Source: Chlorobiota bacterium (GTDB lineage: Bacteria; Bacteroidota; Ignavibacteria; OLB7). Taken from it: DNA of 64,000 bases. Position 1 is the stretch's first letter. Each line of letters begins with the position of its first letter. Below are positions 1 to 8,396 of this stretch, piece after piece. Location of the stretch: NCBI GenBank assembly GCA_016788565.1, contig JAEUSP010000055.1:85914-149913 (forward strand), read 5' to 3'. The position numbers and the translations under genes were made by a program. Below the pieces are notes generated by a model that had not been told where the DNA came from, ran no database searches, and was given only the letters and a program-made list of their open reading frames with translations.

Positions 1-395
1 GTGAACGCAAAAACGACATCCCATTGCTTGTGGCACACTTTTTACAGAAATATTCCACTCAAAATAGCGTGGAGCTAACTGTAAGCAGCCAGGCTATGGA
101 TGCGCTGATGCAGTATGATTGGAAGGGAAACATCCGGGAGCTTGAAAATGTTATTAGCCGAGTTGTGTTCTTATCGGTCGGTTCTGAAATTCGTGTGAGT
201 GATTTGCCGGAAGAGTTGCGTGGTGTGGTGGTTGCTGGAGCCGAAATACAAGAGCATGGGCAAACGTTGGAAGATATTGAGCGAGAACACATTGCTCGTG
301 TTTTGGCCGAAGCAAAGAATTATGAGGAGGCCGCCAAGATTCTAGATATAGATGCTGCCACACTTTGGAGAAAGCGAAAAAAGTATAACCTGTAG
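1..395 (+). CDS. Sigma-54-dependent response regulator/activator, C-terminal end (partial)
   Basis: Only the last ~131 residues are inside the window; the frame is open at base 1. What is seen is the tail of a sigma-54 AAA+ activator: the motif WKGNIRELENVI (the conserved WPGNVRELENVI of this family, with K for P) about 40 residues after entry, a linker, and a C-terminal Fis-type helix-turn-helix (EEAAKILDIDAATLWRKRKKY). The family binds upstream activator sites and hydrolyses ATP to open RNA polymerase-sigma54 complexes. The N-terminal sensor or receiver domain is outside the window, so the signal is unknown. It converges with murI, with about 20 bp between their stop codons. Confidence 0.9.
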   Translation, partial: ERKNDIPLLVAHFLQKYSTQNSVELTVSSQAMDALMQYDWKGNIRELENVISRVVFLSVGSEIRVSDLPEELRGVVVAGAEIQEHGQTLEDIEREHIARVLAEAKNYEEAAKILDIDAATLWRKRKKYNL

Positions 396-414
396 ATGGG
401 GGGAAGAGTATCTA

Positions 415-1239
415 TTAAAAGATATTCGGCAAGTCGTCCAACTGCACACGGTGAACGTGGTCAAGTTTACGCCCCAAAAAACGCTCGCCAACTTCAATAA
501 ATTTCAGGGGGAGATCGGTTAGATAATACTCGTAGCGGGGGAGTGAGGTCGAGGAGTTCCGCATTTCAGAATGCTCCAGCAGGTGCAAGGCTTCTTGGGC
601 TGTTGCAATTCCAGGATCAATCAAGGTGACTGCTGGGCCACAAACCTCGCTGATGCTGGGTTGTAGAAGGGGATAGTGAGTGCAGCCAAGTATCAGGGTA
701 TCAATAGACTGGCGCAGGAGGGGGTGCAAGTATTCGCGAGCAAAGATCAGAGTGCCGGGATGATAGGTATGACCCTCTTCGGCAAGGGTGACGAACAGGG
801 GACAAGGTTGAGCCAAAACAGAAGTAGAACAAGATAAATCCGTTATTGCATTTTGATAAGCCAACGATTGAACAGTCCCCTGAGTACCAATGACCCCAAC
901 CCGTCCGTTCCGAGTAGCCGCAACTGCTGCGGCCGCACCTGGTTGAATTACTCCAATCACCGGAACCTCCGATGCCAGTTGCACTGCTTGCAAAGCAACT
1001 GCGGAGGCCGTATTGCACGCAATGATAATCAACTTCACCCCTTGCGAGCGCAAAAAGGCTGCGGCTTGAAGTGAGTATCCAATAACTGTTTCGGGTGATT
1101 TTGTTCCGTACGGTACGCGAGCTGTATCACCGAAATAGACGATGTTCTCATTCGGTAGCATCCGCATTACCTGGCGTGCCACCGATAACCCACCGATGCC
1201 AGAATCAAACAAACCAATAGGGGAGAAACGGGTTCGCAT
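415..1239 (-). CDS. murI: Glutamate racemase
   Basis: Interconverts L- and D-glutamate for peptidoglycan synthesis in the cytoplasm. From the chosen ATG (274 aa) the protein starts MRTRFSPIGLFDSGIGGLS, and both catalytic cysteines are visible: C75 in ACNTASA and C186 in GCTHYPLL. Length is typical of the family (about 260-280 aa). An in-frame extension of 24 codons upstream is possible. The start at 1239 is preferred because its ATG overlaps the stop of the upstream cytochrome gene by one base (TAATG), a translational-coupling arrangement. Confidence 0.95.
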   Translation of the reverse strand: MRTRFSPIGLFDSGIGGLSVARQVMRMLPNENIVYFGDTARVPYGTKSPETVIGYSLQAAAFLRSQGVKLIIIACNTASAVALQAVQLASEVPVIGVIQPGAAAAVAATRNGRVGVIGTQGTVQSLAYQNAITDLSCSTSVLAQPCPLFVTLAEEGHTYHPGTLIFAREYLHPLLRQSIDTLILGCTHYPLLQPSISEVCGPAVTLIDPGIATAQEALHLLEHSEMRNSSTSLPRYEYYLTDLPLKFIEVGERFLGRKLDHVHRVQLDDLPNIF

Positions 1240-1883
1240 TAGTTGCGGTTGGTGATAGTTGAGGTGGTTGTGGCGATTGTATCTCGTCCATGATGACGAA
1301 TTTGGCTCCATAAGGCATTAACATCCGTAGTGGCCGTGCCAGAAGAAGGGCATTGGGGACGTTCAGCCGGAAGAGTATGGCAATGCCGGCAATCAGACAA
1401 TGATCCTTTCACACCACCATGTCCCAGAAAACGTGATTCATCGGCCATAATGCCGTAGCTGCTGTACTCACTTCCTGGCCCGTGGCAACGCTCGCACCCA
1501 ACGCCCTCGGCCACGACACCTGCTTCGGCCACAGTAGCCGGCGGATGCCCCAAAGTGGTATGGCAGCGATAGCATGAAACGGAATCACCTACTTCCAAAT
1601 TTGTTGCCGAACGTGTTGCCAGTTCTTTCCGTATTGATTGATAGGCCACAGCGTGCCTGCTACGAATCCAGACCTCAACAGCATTCCCCGAACGCTCCGA
1701 CGAATGACAATTTTGGCAGGAAGCCGATCCTACATAAGCGAGGGAAGAAGTGGGGGTATCGCGCAGCAGTTTGTGGGCAACATACACACCAATAGCCAGC
1801 GAAGAGAACCAAAGAATGTAGCTTGCGCGCAGTAGCATGAAACGAAGATACGAAATCATCAACCCGAACCGATTTAACCACAA
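1239..1883 (-). CDS. Membrane-anchored tetraheme c-type cytochrome (cytochrome c554-like)
   Basis: 214 aa with one hydrophobic N-terminal segment (about residues 20-37) and four CXXCH heme-binding motifs: CQNCH (56), CYRCH (104), CERCH (130) and CRHCH (165). The spacing and the GVGCERCHGPG stretch resemble the cytochrome c554/multiheme 'cytochrome c family' proteins that carry electrons in the periplasm. The N-terminal helix may be an uncleaved anchor. Internal ATGs at residues 9 and 16 could be the true start. No electron-transport partner is nearby; it is coupled to murI. The physiological partner is unknown. Confidence 0.8.
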   Translation of the reverse strand: MWLNRFGLMISYLRFMLLRASYILWFSSLAIGVYVAHKLLRDTPTSSLAYVGSASCQNCHSSERSGNAVEVWIRSRHAVAYQSIRKELATRSATNLEVGDSVSCYRCHTTLGHPPATVAEAGVVAEGVGCERCHGPGSEYSSYGIMADESRFLGHGGVKGSLSDCRHCHTLPAERPQCPSSGTATTDVNALWSQIRHHGRDTIATTTSTITNRN

Positions 1884-2020
1884 AACTCTGTTGCTCGCCA
1901 GTGCTTGCTTTTTCTTTAGACAGTGCTATATTGCGCCCCCTTTTGCAGGATTGGAGTGTTTGAACACCCAGAATACCTACAGCAAAACAGCAGAATTTCG
2001 GACCATTTTTTCTATCAGCC

Positions 2021-3979
2021 ATGACGGACAACGGAACAAACACAGTAACCGAGGCACAAGATATGCCAGAAGTTGCTACAAGCGATGCGACCTCAGCACC
2101 AGAACCTACTCCAGTAACGGAAGCAACTGCAGAAACAACTTCTGCACCTTCGGAGCAACCACAGCCAGCAACAACCGAAGCCGAAGTGGCGATTCCCGCC
2201 GCCGCCGACGTGCCACCGGTTGCTGTGCCAGCACAAAGTGAAACTGCTTCCGAAGCTCCTTCCCAAACACCAGTAGCTTCTACTGCCGAAGTCACTTCTG
2301 CTCCGCCTGCCCAAGAAGCGGTGACGGCATCCGTGCCTTCGGCTGATGAAGGTGCTGCGGCATCCGAAACAACGGAAGCATCATCGGAGGAACCTGAGCA
2401 CCGCGGGCGGCGCGGCAGCAAGCTGCCCGAAGAGGAGCAGCGTGTTCTGTGGGCCGAGCTTACCGAGAAAAAGAACAAGCATGAAGAGGTGGAACTCACT
2501 GTTATCTCACATAACCGCGGTGGAGTAGTTGCGGGCTACAAGGGGCTGGAAATTTTCCTTCCAATGTCACACTGGAGCCTTGACCGTGCAGTTCCCAACC
2601 CAACGATTGACGCGATACCGGGCGAACCATTCAAAGCGAACGTTTTAGAGATAACCGACTTTGAAACAGACGCACGCCGTATCACAGCCACGCGCCGCTC
2701 AATTCTGCGCCGCTCGTTGATGGACTCGCTAGAAGTTGGCCAACGCCGTGTTGGAACCGTGACCTCCATTCTAGATTTCGGAATCTTCGTGGATATTGGC
2801 GGCGTTGATGGCTTGGTTCATGCTTCAGAAATCAGCTACGACCGCACCAAGCAACCATCCGAAATGGTTCGCAAAGGGCAACGGGTTGAGGTCATTATTA
2901 AAGACATTGACCGCCAGAAGAAGCGCATCTACTTGGGAATGAAGGAATTGCTCCCTTCGCCTTGGAGCCAAGCCGATGAGCTTTTCCAAGCTGATTCCAT
3001 TTATCCCGGAAAAGTGGTCGGGCTTAGCAAAGCCGGTGCTTTTGTCGAAATCGCGCCAGGCATTGAAGGCTTTATTCGTTTGCGCGAACTTTCCTGGACC
3101 AAGCGGGTTCAACACCCGGACGAAATCCTAAAAAAGGGATCAGAAGTCAACGTGAAGGTTCTTGAAATCAACGCCAAACGGGAACGGCTATCGCTAAGCT
3201 ACCGCCAAGCCACCGACAACCCGTGGGAAGGGCTATCCCAAAAATTTGCACTGGGAACCCGTTGGGAAGCTCAGATCAAAGAAATCTCCAGCAAAGGCGT
3301 GGTGGTTACTGTTGAAGATGTTGAAGGATTTCTTCCACGCGGGCGAATGGGACGCGAAGCACGCCGTTTGCCTGATATGAAAGCTGGCGAGCAACTTCCT
3401 GTTCACGTTGTTGATGTTGATCCAGCAAATCAATCGCTCATCTTTGGGCTTGTTACTCAGCATAGCGATGACGACCAAGAAGAAGGCGGACGGCGCGAAG
3501 GCGGACCCCGTGAAAATCGTGAGCCACGTGGCGAAGGCGGTTTCCGTAATCGTGAAGGTGGAAATCGTGGCGAAGGCGGCGGCGGACGACGCGAAGGTGG
3601 GCAAGGTGGTCGGCGTGAAGGAGGGGGGCGACGCGAACGTGGTGGCGAACGTGGTGAGCGTGGCGGCGACCGCGACCGCCCAGTTGCACCCCCACAGCCA
3701 CCGCAGAACGAGCTGAAAAACTCCAAACTCATCGGCAACTTCTCCATTGGTGATCTTCTTGGCGAAGCCGTCAAAAAGCAACTGAACTACGACGACCCAA
3801 CGCCGCCAGCCGCCGCTGCACCTGTTGCTGCCGCGCCAGAAACCCCAGCGGTGGTGGCAACACCAGCACCAATCGCAGAAGCTCAACCCGAAGTTGTTGT
3901 GGCAACTGAGCCTACTCCAGCCGAGCCTACTCCATCGGTAGAGACATCAGCCGCAAGCGAAGAGTCTGCGCAGTCGTAA
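2021..3979 (+). CDS. rpsA: 30S ribosomal protein S1 with long low-complexity ends
   Basis: 652 aa. Four S1 OB-fold repeats can be read between about residues 145 and 490, among them VGTVTSILDFGIFVDIGG, PGKVVGLSKAGAFVEI and AQIKEISSKGVVVTVEDV. S1 binds mRNA on the 30S subunit and helps initiation. Repeat 1 is the most divergent. The first ~125 residues are Ala/Thr/Glu/Pro-rich. Residues about 490-550 are a run of RGG/RREGG/RGERGG units, and the last ~80 residues are Ala/Pro-rich. The RGG block is unusual for S1 and looks like an added RNA-binding tail. tRNA-Leu follows 20 bp downstream. Confidence 0.9.
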   Translation: MTDNGTNTVTEAQDMPEVATSDATSAPEPTPVTEATAETTSAPSEQPQPATTEAEVAIPAAADVPPVAVPAQSETASEAPSQTPVASTAEVTSAPPAQEAVTASVPSADEGAAASETTEASSEEPEHRGRRGSKLPEEEQRVLWAELTEKKNKHEEVELTVISHNRGGVVAGYKGLEIFLPMSHWSLDRAVPNPTIDAIPGEPFKANVLEITDFETDARRITATRRSILRRSLMDSLEVGQRRVGTVTSILDFGIFVDIGGVDGLVHASEISYDRTKQPSEMVRKGQRVEVIIKDIDRQKKRIYLGMKELLPSPWSQADELFQADSIYPGKVVGLSKAGAFVEIAPGIEGFIRLRELSWTKRVQHPDEILKKGSEVNVKVLEINAKRERLSLSYRQATDNPWEGLSQKFALGTRWEAQIKEISSKGVVVTVEDVEGFLPRGRMGREARRLPDMKAGEQLPVHVVDVDPANQSLIFGLVTQHSDDDQEEGGRREGGPRENREPRGEGGFRNREGGNRGEGGGGRREGGQGGRREGGGRRERGGERGERGGDRDRPVAPPQPPQNELKNSKLIGNFSIGDLLGEAVKKQLNYDDPTPPAAAAPVAAAPETPAVVATPAPIAEAQPEVVVATEPTPAEPTPSVETSAASEESAQS

Positions 3980-3999
3980 TTGGCCGCACATGCGTGCCT

Positions 4000-4085
4000 G
4001 CCCGGATGGCGAAATCGGCAGACGCATCAGACTTAAAATCTGATGGTGCGTAAGCACCGTGCGGGTTCAAGTCCCGCTCTGGGCA
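4000..4085 (+). tRNA. tRNA-Leu(UAA)
   Basis: A full cloverleaf can be folded: acceptor stem gcccgga (4000-4006) with tctgggc (4078-4084, one G-U pair), anticodon stem tcaga/tctga, seven-base loop cttaaaa with anticodon TAA at 4034-4036, a long class II variable arm, and T arm gcggg-ttcaagt-cccgc. The CCA end is not encoded. It probably shares the S1 transcript or has its own promoter in the 20-bp gap. Confidence 0.97.
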
Positions 4086-4100
4086 CATTTTTTCTTCATA

Positions 4101-4142
4101 AACAAGCAGGGCTTCCGGCAATTACCAGAAGCCCTGCTTGTT
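4101..4142. terminator. Strong 15-bp inverted-repeat terminator after tRNA-Leu
   Basis: aacaagcagggcttc (4101-4115) and its exact reverse complement (4128-4142) form a perfect 15-bp stem with a 12-base loop. It sits between the converging tRNA-Leu and the DUF1501 gene. On the minus strand it is followed by an AAAAAAA/T-rich stretch (4087-4094 read in reverse is A-rich), so the T-run is clearer on neither side; a bidirectional role is inferred from position. Confidence 0.75.
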
Positions 4143-4172
4143 ATTTCACTCACCACCAAACTCAATCCGTTT

Positions 4173-5705
4173 TTACCGCACAACCGCCATCCACTTCTCC
4201 ATCTGGAAACGCCCAATCTGCAGCCGGTACAGATAGCGGCCTGAAGGAATATCGCTCACGTTCACCGGAATCCGATGTTGGCCGGGAGATACCGTTTGGC
4301 TTAAGTATTCCCCCGCAAATCTTCCATCGGCTGAGTAAAGTCGCAAGGTTGCGTACCCTTGAATTGGAGTTGTGAAAGTGACGGTTGTTCCGCTAACAGC
4401 CGGATTCGGGGCGTTTTGCTCCAACGTCATTCCTGCCATTACCGCATCGTCGGCATAGTAGGAGGAAGAGGTTTTGAAGAGCGGAAGTTTTGTGAAATCG
4501 CCAAGCAGCGCATTCTTCGCATCGGCGTTGGTCAGGCCCATCCAGTCTTCCAGCACTGCGGCATAGACTTGGCGGAAATCCACCGTAAACTTGATATCAC
4601 CACGATCATCAAGATCCGTAAGGTTTGGATTTCCCCCGTAAATGGCTCCACCATTGACCGAGTTACCAAACACAAACAGCGGGGCTGCCGCGCCGTGGTC
4701 GGTTCCTGCCGAGCCGTTTTCGTTCACACGCCGCCCGAACTCTGAGTACGTGATGCAAGTGACACGGTTGGCGTTACCGCTGGCGGTGATGTCGTCGAAG
4801 AAGCTCTTAATCCCACGCGATAACCTGTTCAGCAAGGTTGCCTGCTGAGCCATCTGGGCCGAGTGAGTATCGAACCCGCCCAACGTCACCACAAACACCG
4901 TTGTCCCCAACCCTCCATTGATTAGCCTTGCCACTACTTTCAACTGCGATGCAAAGCTGTCGGTGTCGTACTGGGCATTGGTTGTGCTTCCCAGCATCGC
5001 TTGGTTAATCGCTGTCGAGAAGGTGTTTGATTGCTCAAGGATTTCCCGAACATACTTCAACTCCGGCCCAGCCAGCGTTGCGGGAACAGGGGAGTCGCTG
5101 CTTCCAAGCCCTTTCGCCAAGTTGTAGAATCGGTCGGGGTTATCAATGGCAATGCCGGTGTTCCCAACCTCACCTTGCAAAAGCAAGGAAGTGCTGGAAG
5201 AAACTTGGATTGCAAACGGAGCCACTGGCAGCTGGGCCGGGTACTCTGGATGTGATTTCTCAATATACCGGCCTATCCATCCGGTGAACAGGACTTCTTC
5301 GGCATCGGAAGCGGAGTTCCAAATATCGGTGGAGCGGAAGTGGGAGCGGTCTTGGTACGGATAGCCAACATTGGAAACCACCGCAGCGGTTCCCGACTTG
5401 AACATATCTTGCACAGCACCCATGGAAGGGTGCAATGCAAGGTCGCTGTTCAGTTTCAGCACCTGGTCGGTTGGCAGTTTGATGTTGGGGCGTGCATTGA
5501 AGTAGCGCGAATCGGCGTAAGGAACCACCGTGTTTAAGCCATCGTTTCCGCCACTCAGATTTATCAGCACCAAGATTCGATCCGATGCCGCAGAAGGGCG
5601 GGCAAAAAAGTGGCGTGCCAGTGGGCGTGCAAACAACCCCGTGGAGGCCAGCGGTATCAGCGTTCCGGCTTGAAGAGCGCGTACAAGAAATTGTCGGCGT
5701 TTCAT
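4173..5705 (-). CDS. DUF1501 family protein with T9SS sorting domain
   Basis: 510 aa. The N-terminus MKRRQFLVRALQAG followed by a hydrophobic stretch is twin-arginine-like. The body carries DUF1501 hallmarks (LINLSGGNDGLNTVVP; TLGGFDTHSAQ; TYSEFGRRVNENGSAGTDHG), a family distantly related to sulfatase/alkaline-phosphatase folds. The last ~80 residues, from LEQNAPNPAVSGT to the basic end EKWMAVVR, form a T9SS type-A sorting domain, so surface export is expected. It lies 39 bp downstream of the DUF1800 gene; the two families are habitual neighbours in many genomes. Function is unknown. Confidence 0.9.
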   Translation of the reverse strand: MKRRQFLVRALQAGTLIPLASTGLFARPLARHFFARPSAASDRILVLINLSGGNDGLNTVVPYADSRYFNARPNIKLPTDQVLKLNSDLALHPSMGAVQDMFKSGTAAVVSNVGYPYQDRSHFRSTDIWNSASDAEEVLFTGWIGRYIEKSHPEYPAQLPVAPFAIQVSSSTSLLLQGEVGNTGIAIDNPDRFYNLAKGLGSSDSPVPATLAGPELKYVREILEQSNTFSTAINQAMLGSTTNAQYDTDSFASQLKVVARLINGGLGTTVFVVTLGGFDTHSAQMAQQATLLNRLSRGIKSFFDDITASGNANRVTCITYSEFGRRVNENGSAGTDHGAAAPLFVFGNSVNGGAIYGGNPNLTDLDDRGDIKFTVDFRQVYAAVLEDWMGLTNADAKNALLGDFTKLPLFKTSSSYYADDAVMAGMTLEQNAPNPAVSGTTVTFTTPIQGYATLRLYSADGRFAGEYLSQTVSPGQHRIPVNVSDIPSGRYLYRLQIGRFQMEKWMAVVR

Positions 5706-5744
5706 AGTTGGTTGGTCAGTGTTGGCTTTGTGGTTTGTTTGCGG

Positions 5745-7322
5745 TTACATCAACTGGAATTCGGCAAAGCTGGATAGCCGGACTAAGCAGGAACGGATTT
5801 TCTGAGCCGACTGTGCCGGTTTCCACTCGTAGTCGAAGCCACCGCCAAGCAGTTCAGCAAGCAAAGCGTTTTTCATCTCGGCATCTAATGGAACCGGAAC
5901 CAGCAGTGTGATAAGATTATCCAGCACTTTGTGGACATCGTCGGCATCCGGCAAGGAGTTGATAAACGCAACCGGATCGAACTGATACGCCAGCGAACTG
6001 GGGATCGGCTCCACCCACATTTTTGCGTAGCGCACACGAAGCGGAGCCGTCACACTGCTAATCCATGTTCGCCCGCCTGGCCACCCTTTCACGTTGGGTG
6101 GGTAGAACAGCCATTGTGACAGGTACCACATTGCTGTCACAGGGTCATGGGTTTCGGGACGGTCGGCGGCAAGGTTGCTGGCGGCCATTGCGGGCTTCAG
6201 ATTGAAGCTGCGCATTGCCCCAACTACATAATCGGCAGGGCTTTTTATCTGCGAACCGATCACGTTATCATCAAAGAAATGCTCGCTGTTCAGAAGCTGC
6301 TTCAGCACCGCTTTCACCGACCAGTTATTGTCCGATAGGGTCTGCGCCATTGCGGCCACAATATCCATATCCGGCTCATGATGCACAAACGTTTGGTAGA
6401 GCTTTGTGCAAAGGAAGACCGCCGAACGTGGTTTCTGCAGATCTTTGTCAATCTGCTCGAAGATGTGGTCAATCACATCAGTTTCGGCTTTGCCCTGGAT
6501 ACCAAAGCCTGCGGTTTTTCCGAAGATGGTTTTTACCGACTTATCAAAGCTGGCCGGATTGAACCGCACCGACAACCGATCTGGAGTCCAGCCAGTCAGT
6601 GCGCGCGCAAGCTCGATGATGTCATGCTCCAAATAATGCGGGGTTCCATCTTTGTAGAACCCTGTCCCGATTGCGAACAACTCCAACAGTTCCCGTGCAT
6701 AATTCTCGTTCGGGTTGCCGGCCTTGCTGACGTATCCATCCAAGTAGATGAGCATCGCCGGGTCAATCGTCACCCGCTTTGTTAACTCACGGAAGTCCCC
6801 AAAAGCAAACTCCCTGAACAGCTGGTTTTGGATATACAAGTATTGGGTGTAATAGACCACCGGATACTCGCTAACGAAGTGGTTATGCCAGAAGAGCACC
6901 ATTTTCTCACGCAGCATATTCTTCGGGTCGGCCATCAGGCCAAACCACCACTCCTGAAGTTGCCGCAGCCACGTTGCATACTGGGCACTTGCTGCGTTGC
7001 TGTTCTGGAAGTAATCCTGATTCACCCAGTTGCCTGGCGGCGCAGGAAGTTCACCCGGCTCCAGCAATCCATCAATGATTGCCGCTGGTGTCAGGCCAAG
7101 TGCGTTTTGGATGTCGGACCAATTACAGCCAAACCCTGCGCGGCGGAACAGGTGAGCAGCACGTTGGGCATTCCACGGCTTTTCGGCGCGTGGCACGTAG
7201 GGTTCTAACCCACCGGAAGAAAGAAGCGAAGCTCCATTCTTGGAAGTTCGTTTGTTGTTGCTTGGCGATGCTGGCCAAGGGGAGGAGCGATGCGGTGCAG
7301 AAAGGAAATCGCGGCGATCCAT
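5745..7322 (-). CDS. DUF1800 family protein
   Basis: 525 aa. Typical DUF1800 features are seen: AAHLFRRAGFG near residue 55, MLREKMVLFWHNHFV, NENYARELLELFAIGTG and a C-terminal MWYLSQWLFYPPNVKGWPGG. It begins MDRRDFLSAPHR, which lacks a clear signal peptide although the basic start may be a degenerate Tat motif. It is the first gene of a two-gene unit with the DUF1501 protein. DUF1800/DUF1501 pairs are widespread and uncharacterised; joint export or assembly is only an inference. Confidence 0.88.
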   Translation of the reverse strand: MDRRDFLSAPHRSSPWPASPSNNKRTSKNGASLLSSGGLEPYVPRAEKPWNAQRAAHLFRRAGFGCNWSDIQNALGLTPAAIIDGLLEPGELPAPPGNWVNQDYFQNSNAASAQYATWLRQLQEWWFGLMADPKNMLREKMVLFWHNHFVSEYPVVYYTQYLYIQNQLFREFAFGDFRELTKRVTIDPAMLIYLDGYVSKAGNPNENYARELLELFAIGTGFYKDGTPHYLEHDIIELARALTGWTPDRLSVRFNPASFDKSVKTIFGKTAGFGIQGKAETDVIDHIFEQIDKDLQKPRSAVFLCTKLYQTFVHHEPDMDIVAAMAQTLSDNNWSVKAVLKQLLNSEHFFDDNVIGSQIKSPADYVVGAMRSFNLKPAMAASNLAADRPETHDPVTAMWYLSQWLFYPPNVKGWPGGRTWISSVTAPLRVRYAKMWVEPIPSSLAYQFDPVAFINSLPDADDVHKVLDNLITLLVPVPLDAEMKNALLAELLGGGFDYEWKPAQSAQKIRSCLVRLSSFAEFQLM

Positions 7323-7549
7323 AGCAGTGTTTCGTTGAGTTCAGAAGGAGGACGCGGGAACTTACGCCACATATTGATTGCAAGCAACCGTTTTCACAGA
7401 TGTCCCCAAAAAAGGGGCTGCAGAATTGCCTTGCGTTGTTTCCAGAATGTTCGGCATTGTTGCGGATGTTCAACGGGCTTGGATATACCAACGGGAACAA
7501 GTAGTTTCGCCCGCTTGAAAAGCGTTGTTCGTACCCAAAGCATACTATT

Positions 7550-8389
7550 GTGAGCAGTTGGTCAACACCACAAACCGAGAGCGACCTGCGAATACAGCAG
7601 GAGTTCAAAGCATCAGGAATGCTGCCGAAGCACGTTGCCATTATCATGGATGGCAATGGCCGTTGGGCAAAGGAGCAACGGCTTCCACGTGTGTCGGGGC
7701 ATCGCGCCGGGGTGGATTCCGTCCGTGATATCGTGCAGGCCTGCGGCCAGCTTGCAATCCCGCACCTGACGCTGTACGCATTCTCAACCGAAAATTGGAA
7801 ACGCCCAAAAAGCGAAGTCTCCGTTCTGATGGAGCTGTTGATGGTCTATCTTCGCAGCGAAATCGAAGACTTAAACCGCAACAACGTCCGGCTCAGTGCC
7901 ATCGGCCAGCTGAACGCACTTCCGAAACCTGTTCAGAAAGAACTCCATTCCAGCATGGAGAAACTTGCCGGGAACACCGGACTGAACCTGACCTTAGCCC
8001 TTAGCTACAGCGGACGCTGGGATATCGTCCGTGCTGTGCAGACGTTGGCACTGGATGTCCGCCGGGGGAAACTCTCCCCCGAAGACATCACCGAAGACTT
8101 GTTCCAGACCTACTTAACCACAGCCGATATCCCCGACCCAGATCTGCTGATCCGCACCAGCGGTGAGATGCGGTTAAGCAATTTCCTTCTGTGGGAAATG
8201 GCCTATGCCGAACTCCACATCGCCAGCGTCTTCTGGCCGGAGTTCCGCCGCGATCATCTGTACCAAGCTCTCAGCGATTACTTGCAGCGGGAACGCCGGT
8301 TCGGAAAAACCAGCGAGCAACTCACCGAATCAGGCTCCCAATCGCGTTCCTACGTCCAAAAGATCATTGATTTGATAACACGGCAATAG
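7550..8389 (+). CDS. uppS: Undecaprenyl-diphosphate synthase (cis-prenyltransferase)
   Basis: Condenses isopentenyl units onto farnesyl diphosphate to make the lipid carrier for peptidoglycan and O-antigen. The signature HVAIIMDGNGRWAK (residues ~28-41, catalytic Asp in MDGN) is followed by GHRAG, LTLYAFSTENWKRP and the C-terminal LLIRTSGEMRLSNFLLWEMAYAE, with RTSGE as the conserved substrate-binding site. The frame starts with GTG at 7550 (279 aa); the next ATG (7619) would leave only MLPK before the core, so GTG is preferred. It begins the envelope operon, with bamA 7 bp downstream. Confidence 0.94.
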   Translation: MSSWSTPQTESDLRIQQEFKASGMLPKHVAIIMDGNGRWAKEQRLPRVSGHRAGVDSVRDIVQACGQLAIPHLTLYAFSTENWKRPKSEVSVLMELLMVYLRSEIEDLNRNNVRLSAIGQLNALPKPVQKELHSSMEKLAGNTGLNLTLALSYSGRWDIVRAVQTLALDVRRGKLSPEDITEDLFQTYLTTADIPDPDLLIRTSGEMRLSNFLLWEMAYAELHIASVFWPEFRRDHLYQALSDYLQRERRFGKTSEQLTESGSQSRSYVQKIIDLITRQ

Positions 8390-8396
8390 CACCTAT

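Noticed and set aside
406..427. 8-bp hairpin (gagtatct/agatattc) between the sigma-54 activator and murI
   Set aside because: One G-T mismatch, no T-run and it overlaps the murI stop; too weak to call a terminator.
1884..2020. Promoter search upstream of S1
   Set aside because: A tatatt-like -10 is present but no convincing -35 spacing; not called.
3233..3886. Long open frame on the minus strand under S1
   Set aside because: Shadow of the repetitive GC-rich S1 tail; composition biased and no domain features.
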